From Streptomyces sp. NBC_00572 (GTDB lineage: Bacteria; Actinomycetota; Actinomycetes; Streptomycetales; Streptomycetaceae), in assembly GCF_026341815.1 (NCBI RefSeq), contig NZ_JAPENX010000001.1, positions 1,984,001 through 2,048,000 of the forward strand: a stretch of 64,000 bases of DNA, in the 5' to 3' direction. Below the pieces are notes generated by a model that ran no database searches, was not told the DNA's origin, and saw only the letters and a list, made by a program, of their open reading frames with translations. Every line of letters begins with the position of its first letter. The stretch's first letter is position 1. Below, one piece after another: positions 42,490 through 51,578 of the stretch. The position numbers were made by a program, and so were the translations under genes.

Positions 42490-42969
42490 ATGACGAGCAA
42501 CAACCTCACCCCCACCAGCACCACCCAACTCCCCGCGCTCTCTCCTTACTTGGGCAGCAGGATCTTCTCCCTGCGGTTCACGTCGACCGCAAGGGGCGCC
42601 CGGCTCGCGCGCCGCCTCGTCGCCGTCCGGCTGGACGAGTGGGGCGTCCCGTACGGGACCGGGCCGCACGAGACCGTCGTTCTCGTCGCCTCCGAGCTGG
42701 CGACGAACGCCGTGCGGCATGGGCACGTGCCGGGGCGGGACTTCCGGCTCTCCCTGCGCGTCACCGGCGGGCTCGCCCGGGTCGAGGTGAGCGACACGCG
42801 GGCGGAGCGCGTACCGCCCCGGCCCGGAAAGCTCCCCGACCCCGGTCCGGAACTGACGGACGGGGGCCGGGGATTGCTGCTCGTCGACGCGCTCGCCGAC
42901 CGCTGGGGCTGGTGCCCGAGGCCCGGGGCGCCCGGGAAGACGGTGTGGGCGGAGTGCGCCCTGCCCTGA
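42490..42969 (+). CDS. HATPase_c-type anti-sigma-like ATP-binding protein
   Basis: A 159-residue GHKL-fold protein of the RsbW/SpoIIAB-like group, without a kinase phosphorylation domain. It has the N-box VLVASELATNAVRHGH (about 58-73), the G1 segment VEVSDTR and the G2 loop GGRGLLLVDALADRWG. Streptomyces have many such orphan proteins, often with the HTH/DUF397 pair found directly divergent here. They are thought to act in sigma-factor or developmental control. The ATG has GGAG four bases upstream. Confidence 0.85.
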   Translation: MTSNNLTPTSTTQLPALSPYLGSRIFSLRFTSTARGARLARRLVAVRLDEWGVPYGTGPHETVVLVASELATNAVRHGHVPGRDFRLSLRVTGGLARVEVSDTRAERVPPRPGKLPDPGPELTDGGRGLLLVDALADRWGWCPRPGAPGKTVWAECALP

Positions 42970-43108
42970 GGAGCCCCGCCCTACTCCCAGGTGGCCGTGT
43001 CGGGGTCGATGCCCCGGGCGCGCGGCGGCGTCGACGACGCGACGGAACCACGGGGCGAGGCCGGGGCGGATGCCGTCGTAGGGGCCGTGTGCCCGCGGCC
43101 GGGTGCGT

Positions 43109-45418
43109 CTAGAAGACGGCGTCGTACCGCGCCCAGCTCGTGGCGTCGGTCTTCACCCCGGCCTTGAGGGGCGCCTTCCAGTCCCCCGTACCGGCGTAGA
43201 AGCTGACGCCCCAGGCGGACGGGGTGGGAGTGGTGGAGACCATGAGGTCGGCGCGTCCGTCGCCGTTGGCGTCGCCGACGCCGACGAGGTTCAGGAAGCC
43301 GCCCCAGCCGCCGCCGACCCGGCTGCGGGCGGCGAAGGTACCGTCGCCCTTGCCGAGGTACAGCCAGAGGACGCCGTCCTTGTCCCGGGCGAGGAGGTCG
43401 CCGGCGGGGCCGCCGGCGAAGTTCCCGACCGCCGAGAGCTCGTTGTAGACGCCCCAGCCGCCGCCCACCCGCTTGGCGGCGGAGAAGGGCACGTTGGCGT
43501 TCCCGGTGCCCGCGTAGAGCCACAGGACACCGGACTTGTCGGTGGCGAGGAGGTCGGGCCGGCCGTCGCCGGTGACGTCGCTGCCGGCCGCGATCCGGTC
43601 GTACACCTGCCAGCCGCCGCCGATCCGGGTGCGGCCGGAGAGGGGCTGCGCCCGGTCGCCGTTGCCCTGGTAGAGCCACAGGGTTCCGGCGGTGTCCCGG
43701 GCGAGGACGTCCGGCCAGGTCGCGCCCGCGATGTTCCCGGCCGTCTCGATCCGGTCGTAGGCCTGCCAGCCGGCGCCGATGACGCCCCAGGTGGCGCGCT
43801 TGACCGAACCGCCGACCGCGACGGGCTGGGTCTGGAAGCCGCGCAGCAGACCGCCCGGCTCCCGGGCGAACAGGTCCACGCCGCCATCGCCGTCGAAGTC
43901 GTGCGGCATCGGGGGCCGGTTGACCGTGAACCGGCCGGAGGTGACCAGCGCGGGGCCCACCCCTTCCTCGGGCCGCGCGGAGAACTGCCACTCGTACTCT
44001 CCTGAACGGGCCGGGCTCAGCACCCCGTCCAGGCGCTCCAGGTCCTTGCCGTCCCAGTGCCAGGTGACCCGGCCCGGTGTCCCGTCGGCGCCGTCGGCGG
44101 GGGCGGGCCACGTCGTGAGGATCGACCGCCCGCTGCGGATGTGCTTCAGGCTGACCTGTACGGACGCGTCCCCTCGGGACAGGTCCCAGCTGAAGTCGAC
44201 CCCTCCGGCGAGCTGCTCGCCGGAAAGCGTCTTGGGCGTGCTGGAGCCGGTGAGGGTGATGACGGTCGACTGCCCCGTCGACGCGACCAGTTCGACGTCG
44301 GGCAGGCCGCCGTCGGCACGCGGCGCGATCCGATAGAGGCCCTCTCCGTGCTCGGGGGTGCCACCGCGCACCAGGAGGCTGCCGCCGGGACCGGCGACGG
44401 CCGAGGAGAACGCGGTGAGGACGGTCTCCTTCTCGCCGGTCTCGATCGACTGCAGGGTGAACGGCCGCACCGTCCCGGCGGCCGCGCCGCCGGGGGCGGG
44501 CGCGTCGATGTGGGCCTTCTGGCCGGACGCCACCCAGCTGCCGACCAGGTACACCGGGTCTTCCAGCGGGTCGTCCGACGGGATCCACAGTTCGTCGGTC
44601 TTGTCTCGCTGGTGGGCGACGATCCCGTGGAGGGAACGGCTTCCCGACATCCGCGCCTCACGCCAGGCGACGTGCGTGGCGGAGACCGCGCCCGGCCGGG
44701 CGTACTCGTCGGAGGACTGCACGTACGTCTTCCGGGTACCCGAGGCGAAATCGACGAGGACCTTGCTGCTCAGCCCGACCTCGGTGAACTCGCACTCGTA
44801 GAGCGCGGAACCGGTGTCCGTCCAACCGTCGTATCCGTTGTAGCAGTCGATGCCGGCCGCCCCTTCGACCCACCTGGGCTTCGGCGTCGAGCCGTCGAGA
44901 GTGGCGGCGTACTGCCGCACGGTGCCGGATGCCTCGTACCGCCCGAGGAGCAGGGTCTTGCCTGCCAGGCCCTCGAAGAAGTAGCCGTCGCCGAGCGCTT
45001 CGAGGTCCACCTCCTGCGGTGCCACGGCGGCGGTGGCGGGCGTCGACAGGTCGTAGACCTTGAGCACCCGCCCGGCGACGGGCGCGGTCCGGTCGACGGT
45101 GACGACGAGGTCCGTACCGCCGGCGGCGGCCGTGGTGGCCCCGGGCAGCACGATCGACGAGCCGTCCGCGTACCAGGTCCAGCGGAACTCCGGCGTGCCG
45201 CCGCGCGTCTGCGACAGGAAGCCGCTCGGGCCCGCGCCGACGACGTCGGCGTTGCGCGGGAACGGCACGGGGGCCTGCTGGTCCTCCTGCGCGGCCCCCG
45301 GCGCGGGCGCGGGCGCGGCCGTTGCCGGGAGCGCGGTGAGCGCACCGCCCGTGGCGGCGAGGACGAGGGTGACGGCGGCGGCCGCGAGACGACGGCCGCG
45401 CGGATACGCGTGCTTCAC
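43109..45418 (-). CDS. Secreted FG-GAP/VCBS-repeat protein, downstream copy
   Basis: A 769-residue exported protein. After a signal peptide ending LPATAAPAPA come about 420 residues of beta-rich sequence resembling a propeller, a FlgD-like immunoglobulin segment (VTWHWDGKDLERL...GEYEWQFSA, about 460-500) and a C-terminal run of four to five FG-GAP-type repeats (about 520-745), each with PDLLAxDxxGxLWLYxGxG and RVGGGW. Repeats of this kind form propellers that bind Ca2+ and ligands or carbohydrates. It is a close paralogue of the next gene upstream. Both may be surface adhesins, or enzymes in which no active site is recognisable. Confidence 0.85.
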   Translation of the reverse strand: MKHAYPRGRRLAAAAVTLVLAATGGALTALPATAAPAPAPGAAQEDQQAPVPFPRNADVVGAGPSGFLSQTRGGTPEFRWTWYADGSSIVLPGATTAAAGGTDLVVTVDRTAPVAGRVLKVYDLSTPATAAVAPQEVDLEALGDGYFFEGLAGKTLLLGRYEASGTVRQYAATLDGSTPKPRWVEGAAGIDCYNGYDGWTDTGSALYECEFTEVGLSSKVLVDFASGTRKTYVQSSDEYARPGAVSATHVAWREARMSGSRSLHGIVAHQRDKTDELWIPSDDPLEDPVYLVGSWVASGQKAHIDAPAPGGAAAGTVRPFTLQSIETGEKETVLTAFSSAVAGPGGSLLVRGGTPEHGEGLYRIAPRADGGLPDVELVASTGQSTVITLTGSSTPKTLSGEQLAGGVDFSWDLSRGDASVQVSLKHIRSGRSILTTWPAPADGADGTPGRVTWHWDGKDLERLDGVLSPARSGEYEWQFSARPEEGVGPALVTSGRFTVNRPPMPHDFDGDGGVDLFAREPGGLLRGFQTQPVAVGGSVKRATWGVIGAGWQAYDRIETAGNIAGATWPDVLARDTAGTLWLYQGNGDRAQPLSGRTRIGGGWQVYDRIAAGSDVTGDGRPDLLATDKSGVLWLYAGTGNANVPFSAAKRVGGGWGVYNELSAVGNFAGGPAGDLLARDKDGVLWLYLGKGDGTFAARSRVGGGWGGFLNLVGVGDANGDGRADLMVSTTPTPSAWGVSFYAGTGDWKAPLKAGVKTDATSWARYDAVF

Positions 45419-45467
45419 GTAGGGGTTCTTTCCGTGGATGACGAAGGAGCGGGGCCGGATCGCACCG

Positions 45468-45503
45468 GCCGGGGTCCGCGCGGCAGCGTGCGCGGACCCC
45501 GGC
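45468..45503 (-). terminator. Strong hairpin between the two FG-GAP genes
   Basis: A perfect 14-base stem (45468-45481 with 45490-45503) and eight-base loop, after the stop of the upstream gene at 45535. It probably ends that transcript so the two paralogues are separate units. Confidence 0.65.
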
Positions 45504-45534
45504 CTGCGGAACGGGATGCGGAACGGGCGACGGG

Positions 45535-47772
45535 TCAGAAGACGCGGTCGGTGCCCAGCGTCGTGGACTCGCGCCGGGGGCCGGCCCTGAAGGGGGCCTT
45601 CCAGTCACCGGAGCCCAGGTAGTAGGAGACGAGCGCACCGGTGCGGGCGAGGAGGTCCTGGCGGCCGTCGGAGTTCACGTCGCCGATCGCGACCAGTTCC
45701 TCGAACCCGTCCCAGCCGCCGCCGACCCGCGTACGCGGCGCGAAGGTCCCGTCCCCCTTGCCGAGGTACAGCCAGAGGACACCGGCCCGGTCCCGGGCGA
45801 GCAGGTCACCGGCAGGGCCTCCGGCGAGGTTCCCGGTCGCGGTCACGTCGTTGTAGATCCCCCATCCGCCGCCGACCCGCTTGCGCGCGCCGAAGGGGGA
45901 CGTGGCGTCGCCGGTGCCCGGGTAGGCCCACAGGACGCCGGCCCGGTCGGTGGCGACGAGGTCGGCCCGGCCGTCGCCGGTGACGTCGCTGCCGCCCGCA
46001 AGGTGGTCGTACGTGTTCCAGCCGCCGCCGACCCGTACGCGGTCGAGGAGCGGCCGCTGCCGGTCGCCGGAGCCCCGGTGCAGCCAGAGCACGCCGCTCC
46101 CGTCGCGGGCCACGAGGTCGGCGAGGGGCGACCCCGCGAGGTCACCCGACGACTCGATCCGGTCGTAGGCGTACCCGGCGATGACCGTCTTCTCGCGGAG
46201 GGCGGGTGGTGTGCCGGGCGTTCCCGGGACGATGTCGACGGACTTGAACGGTCCGCCGTTCCGCTCCAGAGCGAACAGTTCGGGCGCGCCGTTGCCGTCG
46301 TAGTCGTGCAGGCCGGGGGTACGGCGGACGGTGAACGTGCCGGAGCCACGGACCGGTTCGCCGACCCCGTCGCGCGGCTTCGCCTCGAACGTCCAGGTGT
46401 ACGTGCCCGCCGGGGCGGGCCTCCCCGGGGTGACGAGGTCCTCGCCGTTCCAGTGGAAGCCGACGGCGTCGTCCCCCATGGCCTTCAGGCCCCTGCGTTC
46501 GACCGACTCGACGCGCCCGGTGCCGGTCCTGCGGGTGATCGTGACGTTCGCGTACGCGTTCTGCCGGGACAGGCGCCAGCGGAGGTCGACGCCGTCCAGA
46601 CGGTCGAAGTCGATCGTGGCGGGGATGTCGGCACCGCCGTACACGAGGACGCTCGGTTCGCCGGTGGTGGCGACGAGTTCGGCGACCGGGGCGCCCTCCG
46701 CCCCGGCCGTGACGCGGTAGAGCCCCTCACCGTGCGCGATCGTCCCGCCCCTGGCCAGCAGGGAGCCGTCCGGGCCGGGTGCCAGCGATTCCACGCGGTC
46801 GAGGATCTGCACTCTGCCGCCGCTGCCGTCGGCACGTTCCGCCTGCAACGGGGACCAGCCCTCGCCGGGCGCGCCGAAGACCAGCCAATCCCCCACCAGA
46901 CCGTACCGGTAGTACGTGGGGACGGTGGTACGCCGCATGCTGTCGGAGCCGCGGAGGCCGACGGCCAGGTGGAGGAGGTCCTCCGGGTCGCCCCAGGCGA
47001 CATGCGATGCCGACAGGGCCCCCGACTGGCGATGGTCCAGGGAGGCGGGCACCGGGACGGCGTCGGTGACCGTGGCGGACGCGAGGTCCAGGACCGCCCG
47101 GGTGGAGCGGCGGGCGTCCACCGGCCCTGCCGACACGTACAGCAGGGCGGATCCGGACATGGTGCCGCCCTGCTGCACGACGGTGAAGCCGGCCTGGTCG
47201 GCGGGCAGCCCGGTGATCACCCGCTGCTGCGGGCCCCCCGGTCCGGGGACGAGCAGCCGGCCCTCGACGGTGCCGTCCGCCTTCCGCACGGCGACGACGA
47301 GCGTGCCGCCGACGACACCCCGGTAGGAGTAGGTCGCGCCGTCCTTCTCCAGCGCGGCGAGGTCGACGACGTACGGCTCCGCCCCGGAGGCCAGGTCGCG
47401 GACCGTGAGCACCCGGGACGCCAGGAGCTGGTTCGCATGGTCACCTCTCACCAGGACGTCCGAGGCGACGGCGTACGCGCCCGTACCCGTGTGCAGGCCG
47501 TCGATGACCGGCGTCGTGACGCCGTCCGCGTACCGGGTCCAGCTGACGGTGCGCGTCCGCGGGGTGTGGGTGAAGAAGCCGGCGCTGCCGCCGCCGAGGA
47601 CGTCCACGTCCCCCTTCGGGTACGGCGCGATCGTCTGTTGGTCCTCCTGCGCGGCCCCCGACACGGGTGCGGCCGTCGCCGGGAGCGCGGTGAGCGTGCC
47701 GCCCGTGGCGGCGAGGACGATGGTGACGGCGGCGGCCGCGAGACGACGGCCGCGCGTGCGTGCGTAGTTCAA
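45535..47772 (-). CDS. Secreted FG-GAP/VCBS-repeat protein, upstream copy
   Basis: A 745-residue paralogue of the adjacent gene with the same order: signal peptide (LAAAAVTIVLAATGGTLTALPATAAP), beta-rich N-terminal half, FlgD-like segment (FHWNGEDLVTPGRPAPAGTYTWTFEA) and a C-terminal FG-GAP region with LVARDxxGVLWLHRGSGD and VGGGW units. The start is taken as TTG at 47772, which aligns exactly with the start of the paralogue and has GGGAGG eight bases upstream; the open frame before it lacks similarity. The two genes arose by tandem duplication. Confidence 0.85.
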   Translation of the reverse strand: MNYARTRGRRLAAAAVTIVLAATGGTLTALPATAAPVSGAAQEDQQTIAPYPKGDVDVLGGGSAGFFTHTPRTRTVSWTRYADGVTTPVIDGLHTGTGAYAVASDVLVRGDHANQLLASRVLTVRDLASGAEPYVVDLAALEKDGATYSYRGVVGGTLVVAVRKADGTVEGRLLVPGPGGPQQRVITGLPADQAGFTVVQQGGTMSGSALLYVSAGPVDARRSTRAVLDLASATVTDAVPVPASLDHRQSGALSASHVAWGDPEDLLHLAVGLRGSDSMRRTTVPTYYRYGLVGDWLVFGAPGEGWSPLQAERADGSGGRVQILDRVESLAPGPDGSLLARGGTIAHGEGLYRVTAGAEGAPVAELVATTGEPSVLVYGGADIPATIDFDRLDGVDLRWRLSRQNAYANVTITRRTGTGRVESVERRGLKAMGDDAVGFHWNGEDLVTPGRPAPAGTYTWTFEAKPRDGVGEPVRGSGTFTVRRTPGLHDYDGNGAPELFALERNGGPFKSVDIVPGTPGTPPALREKTVIAGYAYDRIESSGDLAGSPLADLVARDGSGVLWLHRGSGDRQRPLLDRVRVGGGWNTYDHLAGGSDVTGDGRADLVATDRAGVLWAYPGTGDATSPFGARKRVGGGWGIYNDVTATGNLAGGPAGDLLARDRAGVLWLYLGKGDGTFAPRTRVGGGWDGFEELVAIGDVNSDGRQDLLARTGALVSYYLGSGDWKAPFRAGPRRESTTLGTDRVF

Positions 47773-47841
47773 GTAGGTGTTCCCTCCCCTGGGAAAGGGG
47801 AGATTAGCCGACGGACGGCTTCCGGCCGCCACCGGCCTTCG

Positions 47842-48222
47842 TCACCTGCCCGGCCGCTTCCGGGGCGAGACGCAGAAGGGATGCCCGGCCGGGTCCAGGA
47901 CGACCCGCCACAAGTCGGGGCGCGGCTGGGCCGATGGCACCATGGCACCCCACTCGACGAGCCGGGCCACCGCCTCGTCCAGGTCGTCGACGTCGAAGTC
48001 GAGGTGCAGCTGCTGCGGCACGTCCGGGCCCGGCCAGGTCGGCGGCCGGTAGCCGTCGACCCGCTGGAAACCGAGGAGCGGCCCGTCCTCACCGCCGCCG
48101 AGCCCGGCGAACTCGCCGTCCGAGCGTGCGTGGAGCGGGAGCCCGGTGGCACGGTGGTAGAAGTCGGCGAGGGCCAGGGGGTCGGCGCAGTCGAGGTTGA
48201 CCGCCGTCAGTTTCATCAGCAT
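47842..48222 (-). CDS. VOC (glyoxalase/bleomycin-resistance fold) protein
   Basis: A 126-residue small metal-binding-fold protein. It begins MKLTAVNLDCADPLALADFYHRATGLPL, holds the central QQLHLDFDVDDLDEAVARLVEWGA and ends RVVLDPAGHPFCVSP, the pattern of VOC proteins with a metal-binding His/Glu set. Function and substrate are unknown. Two ATGs six bases apart are possible starts. It overlaps no neighbour and lies downstream of the MFS gene on the same strand, with a gap of about 46 bases. Confidence 0.85.
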   Translation of the reverse strand: MLMKLTAVNLDCADPLALADFYHRATGLPLHARSDGEFAGLGGGEDGPLLGFQRVDGYRPPTWPGPDVPQQLHLDFDVDDLDEAVARLVEWGAMVPSAQPRPDLWRVVLDPAGHPFCVSPRKRPGR

Positions 48223-48268
48223 GACGAGGAGCCTAGGAGTACGAAGCTTCACGAGACATGACGAGGCT

Positions 48269-49711
48269 TCACGAGGCACTACGAGGCTGTACGAGGCTCT
48301 TGGTGAGGCGGCGACCGCGGCGGCCTTCGCCGGGCTGGGACACGCGCGCGACGAGGAAGAGCAGCACGCCACAGGTGGCGACCAGGATCCAGCCCGGTCG
48401 GGACGCGTGCGCGAGCCCCGTCGGGCCGGTGGCCGCGACCAGGCCGCCGGCGAGAGCGATGCCGAGGGCGGAGCCGAGTTGCCGTGCCGTGGAGGTGATC
48501 GCCCCGGCCACGCCGGCGCGGGCGGGAGGCAGTCCATTGACCGCGGTGTTGGTGATCGGGGCATTGGCGAAGCCGAACCCGATGCCGATGAGCGCGTATG
48601 CGGCCAGCAGCAGGAACACGCTCGTGTGCGGGGTGAGCCGGACCATGCAGAGCCCCCCGGCCGTGATGAAACCGCCGGCGAGGAGCAGCGGCAGCCGCGG
48701 TCCCGTACGGCCGACCATGCGGCCGGACCAGGGGGCGCAGAGGGTCGCTCCGACGGCCAGGGGCAGGGTCGCCACTCCGGCGGCCAGTGGCGTCCATCCC
48801 CGAGTGTGCTGCAGATAGAGGGTGTTCAGGAGCAGCGTCATGCTCAGGGCGACGAAGACCGCCACCGCGCCCAGGACCGCGCCGCTGAAGACCGGCCGCC
48901 CGAAGAGCCGCAGATCCATCAGCGGCTCACGTCGGCGGGACTCGACCCCCACGAATCCGGCTGTCGCCACGACAGCCCCCACGTATCCCGCCAGCGCCGT
49001 GGGCGACGTCCAGCCGATGCGCGGCCCCTCGATCAGGACCCCGACCACGACGGCGAGGACCACGGTCAGCAGGACCTGGCCGGGCAGATCGAGCCGCCGG
49101 GCCCGCGGCGCCCGGGACTCCGGTACGAACACGGCGCTGAGCAGCAGAGCGGCCGCGATGACGGGTGCGTTGATCCAGAACAGCGCCCGCCAGTCCAGCC
49201 CCGCCAGCAGAGCGCCGCCCGTGACCGGTCCGGCGGCCATGCTCAGCCCGAACACCGACGCCCAGATGCCGATCGCCTGCGCCCGTTCCTTCGGGTCGGG
49301 CATCGCGTTCACCACGATCGCGAGCGCCACCGGGCTGAGCATCGAGGCGCCGACACCCTGCAGGGCGCGGCCCGCGACGAGTACGCCCGCCGACGGAGCG
49401 AGGGCGCAGAGCAGTGAGGCCGCGCCGAACAGGACCAGCCCGCACTGGAACACCCGGCGGCGTCCGAAGCGATCCGCCAGTGCTCCGGAGGAGATCAGGA
49501 GACTGGCCAGAACGAGGGTGTAGGCGTCCACGATCCATTCGAGACCGCGGGTGCCGACATCCAGGCCGCGCCCGATGGCAGGCAGACCCACATTGACGAT
49601 GGTGGTGTCCAGGCCCACCAGAAACATGCTCAGGCAGCAGACGGCCAGTACCGTCCAGCGTCTGCGCGCACTCGGCACGGGTTGAACAGGGAGGGTCGTC
49701 GCGGCAGTCAT
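48269..49711 (-). CDS. MFS efflux transporter, DHA2/EmrB-like
   Basis: A 480-residue transporter with about 14 membrane helices. Motif D1 LDTTIVNVGLPAIGRGL follows helix 1, motif A ADRFGRRRVF follows helix 2, and motif C lies in GLSMAAGPVTGG. It probably exports drugs or metabolites using the proton gradient. The ATG has AGGTGG just upstream. It is divergent from an XRE-cupin regulator with a TTTTGC/GCAAAA inverted repeat between them, suggesting that regulator controls the pump. Confidence 0.9.
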   Translation of the reverse strand: MTAATTLPVQPVPSARRRWTVLAVCCLSMFLVGLDTTIVNVGLPAIGRGLDVGTRGLEWIVDAYTLVLASLLISSGALADRFGRRRVFQCGLVLFGAASLLCALAPSAGVLVAGRALQGVGASMLSPVALAIVVNAMPDPKERAQAIGIWASVFGLSMAAGPVTGGALLAGLDWRALFWINAPVIAAALLLSAVFVPESRAPRARRLDLPGQVLLTVVLAVVVGVLIEGPRIGWTSPTALAGYVGAVVATAGFVGVESRRREPLMDLRLFGRPVFSGAVLGAVAVFVALSMTLLLNTLYLQHTRGWTPLAAGVATLPLAVGATLCAPWSGRMVGRTGPRLPLLLAGGFITAGGLCMVRLTPHTSVFLLLAAYALIGIGFGFANAPITNTAVNGLPPARAGVAGAITSTARQLGSALGIALAGGLVAATGPTGLAHASRPGWILVATCGVLLFLVARVSQPGEGRRGRRLTKSLVQPRSAS

Positions 49712-49780
49712 GGTCCACCTCTGATGTCCGGGAACAATGCCCGGCAAGGCTCGGCCCGAGCGACGGCCACAGCCCACCGA

Positions 49781-49799
49781 TTTTGCGGACACTGCAAAA
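49781..49799. promoter_or_regulatory. Inverted repeat between the MFS pump and XRE-cupin genes
   Basis: TTTTGC (49781-49786) and GCAAAA (49794-49799) form arms around a seven-base spacer, nine bases before the regulator's ATG. In this GC-rich sequence such an A/T-armed repeat between divergent genes is a good operator candidate for the XRE regulator, but the promoter itself is not obvious. Confidence 0.5.
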
Positions 49800-49807
49800 A
49801 TGGATCC

Positions 49808-50446
49808 ATGAACACGGGATCCGGCGACGCGGAGTTGGAGCAGATCCTCGACGGCATCGGGCCACGGCTGCGCAGCCTGCGCAGGGACCGGGGACTCACC
49901 CTCGAAGCGCTCGCGGCCATGACCGGGATCTCGGTCAGCACACTGTCCCGGGTGGAATCGGGCCATCGGCGCCCGACCCTGGACCTGCTCATCCCGCTGG
50001 CACGGGCGCACCGCGTGGCACTCGACCAGCTGGTCGCGGCGCCGGCCAGCGGTGACCCCCGGGTGCACCTCCGGCCCCTGCGCAAGGAGCGCGGGAGCGT
50101 CCTCGTGCCCCTGACGCAGTACCCGGGCCGAGTGCAGGTCTTCAAGCAGGTACTGGCACCCCGGCAGCCGGAACTGGTCACTCACGAGGGCTACGAATGG
50201 CTCTACGTCCTCGCCGGGCGGCTACGCCTCATCCTCGGGGCGCGGGACTTCACGCTGCGGCCGGGCGAAGTGGCCGAGTTCGACACCACCGAGCCCCACT
50301 GGTTCGGCCCCGCGGACACGAACGCCGTGGAGATCCTGCACCTGTTCGGTCCACGAGGAGACCAGGCCGTCGTCCGCGCCGGACCGTCCACGACCGATCC
50401 GGCCCAGCAGACTCGCCCCGGCTCCTCCGGCCAGACCGGCCCCTAG
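49808..50446 (+). CDS. XRE-family regulator with cupin sensor domain
   Basis: A 212-residue regulator. The helix-turn-helix lies at about 17-68 (RLRSLRRDRGLTLEALAAMTGISVSTLSRVESGHRRP) and the cupin domain at about 105-195 (HEGYEWLYVLAGRLRLILGARDFTLRPGEVAEFDTTEPHWF), with a His in PHWF typical of the group. Such proteins sense small molecules through the cupin. It is divergent from the MFS pump, its likely target. The C-terminal end SSGQTGP lies within a repetitive DNA stretch, so the last residues are not conserved. The ATG at 49808 opens the conserved part; a longer upstream frame is not supported. Confidence 0.88.
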   Translation: MNTGSGDAELEQILDGIGPRLRSLRRDRGLTLEALAAMTGISVSTLSRVESGHRRPTLDLLIPLARAHRVALDQLVAAPASGDPRVHLRPLRKERGSVLVPLTQYPGRVQVFKQVLAPRQPELVTHEGYEWLYVLAGRLRLILGARDFTLRPGEVAEFDTTEPHWFGPADTNAVEILHLFGPRGDQAVVRAGPSTTDPAQQTRPGSSGQTGP

Positions 50447-50541
50447 GACTCGTCCCGGCTCGCCCGGCCAGACCGGCCCCTACGACTCGTCCTGAGCCCC
50501 GTCCGGCCAGACCGGCCCCTACGACTCGTCCTGAGCCTCGT
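50427..50541. repeat. Three imperfect copies of a ~38-base repeat at convergent gene ends
   Basis: Copies of CCGGCCAGACCGGCCCCTA followed by a GACTCGTCC-type segment start near 50427, 50464 and 50503, the last two nearly identical. They span the stop of the XRE-cupin gene and the stop of the coiled-coil gene on the other strand. They contain GGCC-rich palindromes and may act as a bidirectional terminator, or mark slippage. Confidence 0.7.
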
Positions 50542-51424
50542 CCGGAGTCCGGTCCTGAGCCTCGTCCGGCCCCACCCTCCCCGTAAGCGCCGCCAGCGAG
50601 TTGCGGATGTGCTCCATGTGGCCGTGGATCTCGTCCCGGGCCTCCTCGTGCTCCCGCAGCACCCGCTCCGTCTCCCGCTCGGCCCGCTCCGCCTTCATCC
50701 GGGCCTCCGTGAGCAGCTCCCCCGCCCTCGCTTCGGCATCCTCCTGGCCGTGCCTGGCCTGCTCCTCGGTCTCCGCCAGGGACCGCTGCGCCTCGGCGAG
50801 CCGGGACTCCGCCCGGGTCAGCAGCTCCTCGTGACGGGCGTCCAGGGCGGCCGCCTCGCCCTCCGCCGTGCGCTCCGCCTCGTCCCGTGCCGCCGACTGC
50901 TTCGCGCCCTGCTTCTCCAGCAGTTCCGCCGCGCGCCGCTCGGTCTCCTCGAAGACCTGCCGCGCCCCGGTCAGCCGCTCCTCCGCCTCGCGGCCCGCCT
51001 CCGTCGTCAGCTCCTCGGCCCGCCCCCGCGCCGCCTCCAGGGTCGCGCGGGCCGCCGCCTCGGCAGCCGCCCGGACGCCCTCCGCATACGCCCGCGCGGA
51101 CTCCGCCGCCTCCCGGGCCGCCGCCTCGGCAGCCTCCGCGAGGGACTGCGCCTCGGCCTCGGCCGCCCGTACGAGCGTCTCGTCCTCCTGCTCGGCCAGG
51201 TCCAGGATCTTGCCCGCCCGGTCGCCGAGTGCTTCGTAGCGGTGCGGCACGAGCGCCTCGACGGCCTCGCGCAGCCTGGCCGCCTCGGCCTCCATCTCCT
51301 TCGCGAGGACGGTGAGCCGCGCGGCCCGCTCCCATGCTCCGTCACGGTCCTCGGAGAGTGCGGCGAGATGGCGGTCGACCTGCTCGGGCCGGTACCCGCG
51401 CCCCCGTCCGACAGCGAAACTCAT
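50522..51424 (-). CDS. Coiled-coil DivIVA/FilP-like protein ('cellulose-binding protein' family)
   Basis: A 300-residue protein with an N-terminal DivIVA-like segment (GRGRGYRPEQVDRHLAALSEDRDGAWERAARL) and a long Ala/Glu/Arg-rich heptad pattern (about 45-285) predicted to form a continuous coiled coil. Streptomyces contain several such proteins (Scy, FilP-like) that organise the hyphal tip or cytoskeleton; some were first named cellulose-binding. The role here is inferred. Start at ATG 51424. The acidic tail DEAQDRTPDEAQDES carries a short internal repeat within the repetitive DNA noted above. Confidence 0.82.
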
Positions 51425-51578
51425 CCCTGGCGCCCCTTCCCTGTGACCCGAACGTCCAGGATGCTTCATCAGAACGGACAAAAGGCGCCCAACGTGCATA
51501 CACGTCGAGCGCCTTTCATCACATTCTGTCCAGCACAGTCTGTCCAGCGGCGTCAGCGGGAAACCCCGGCCACTCCCC

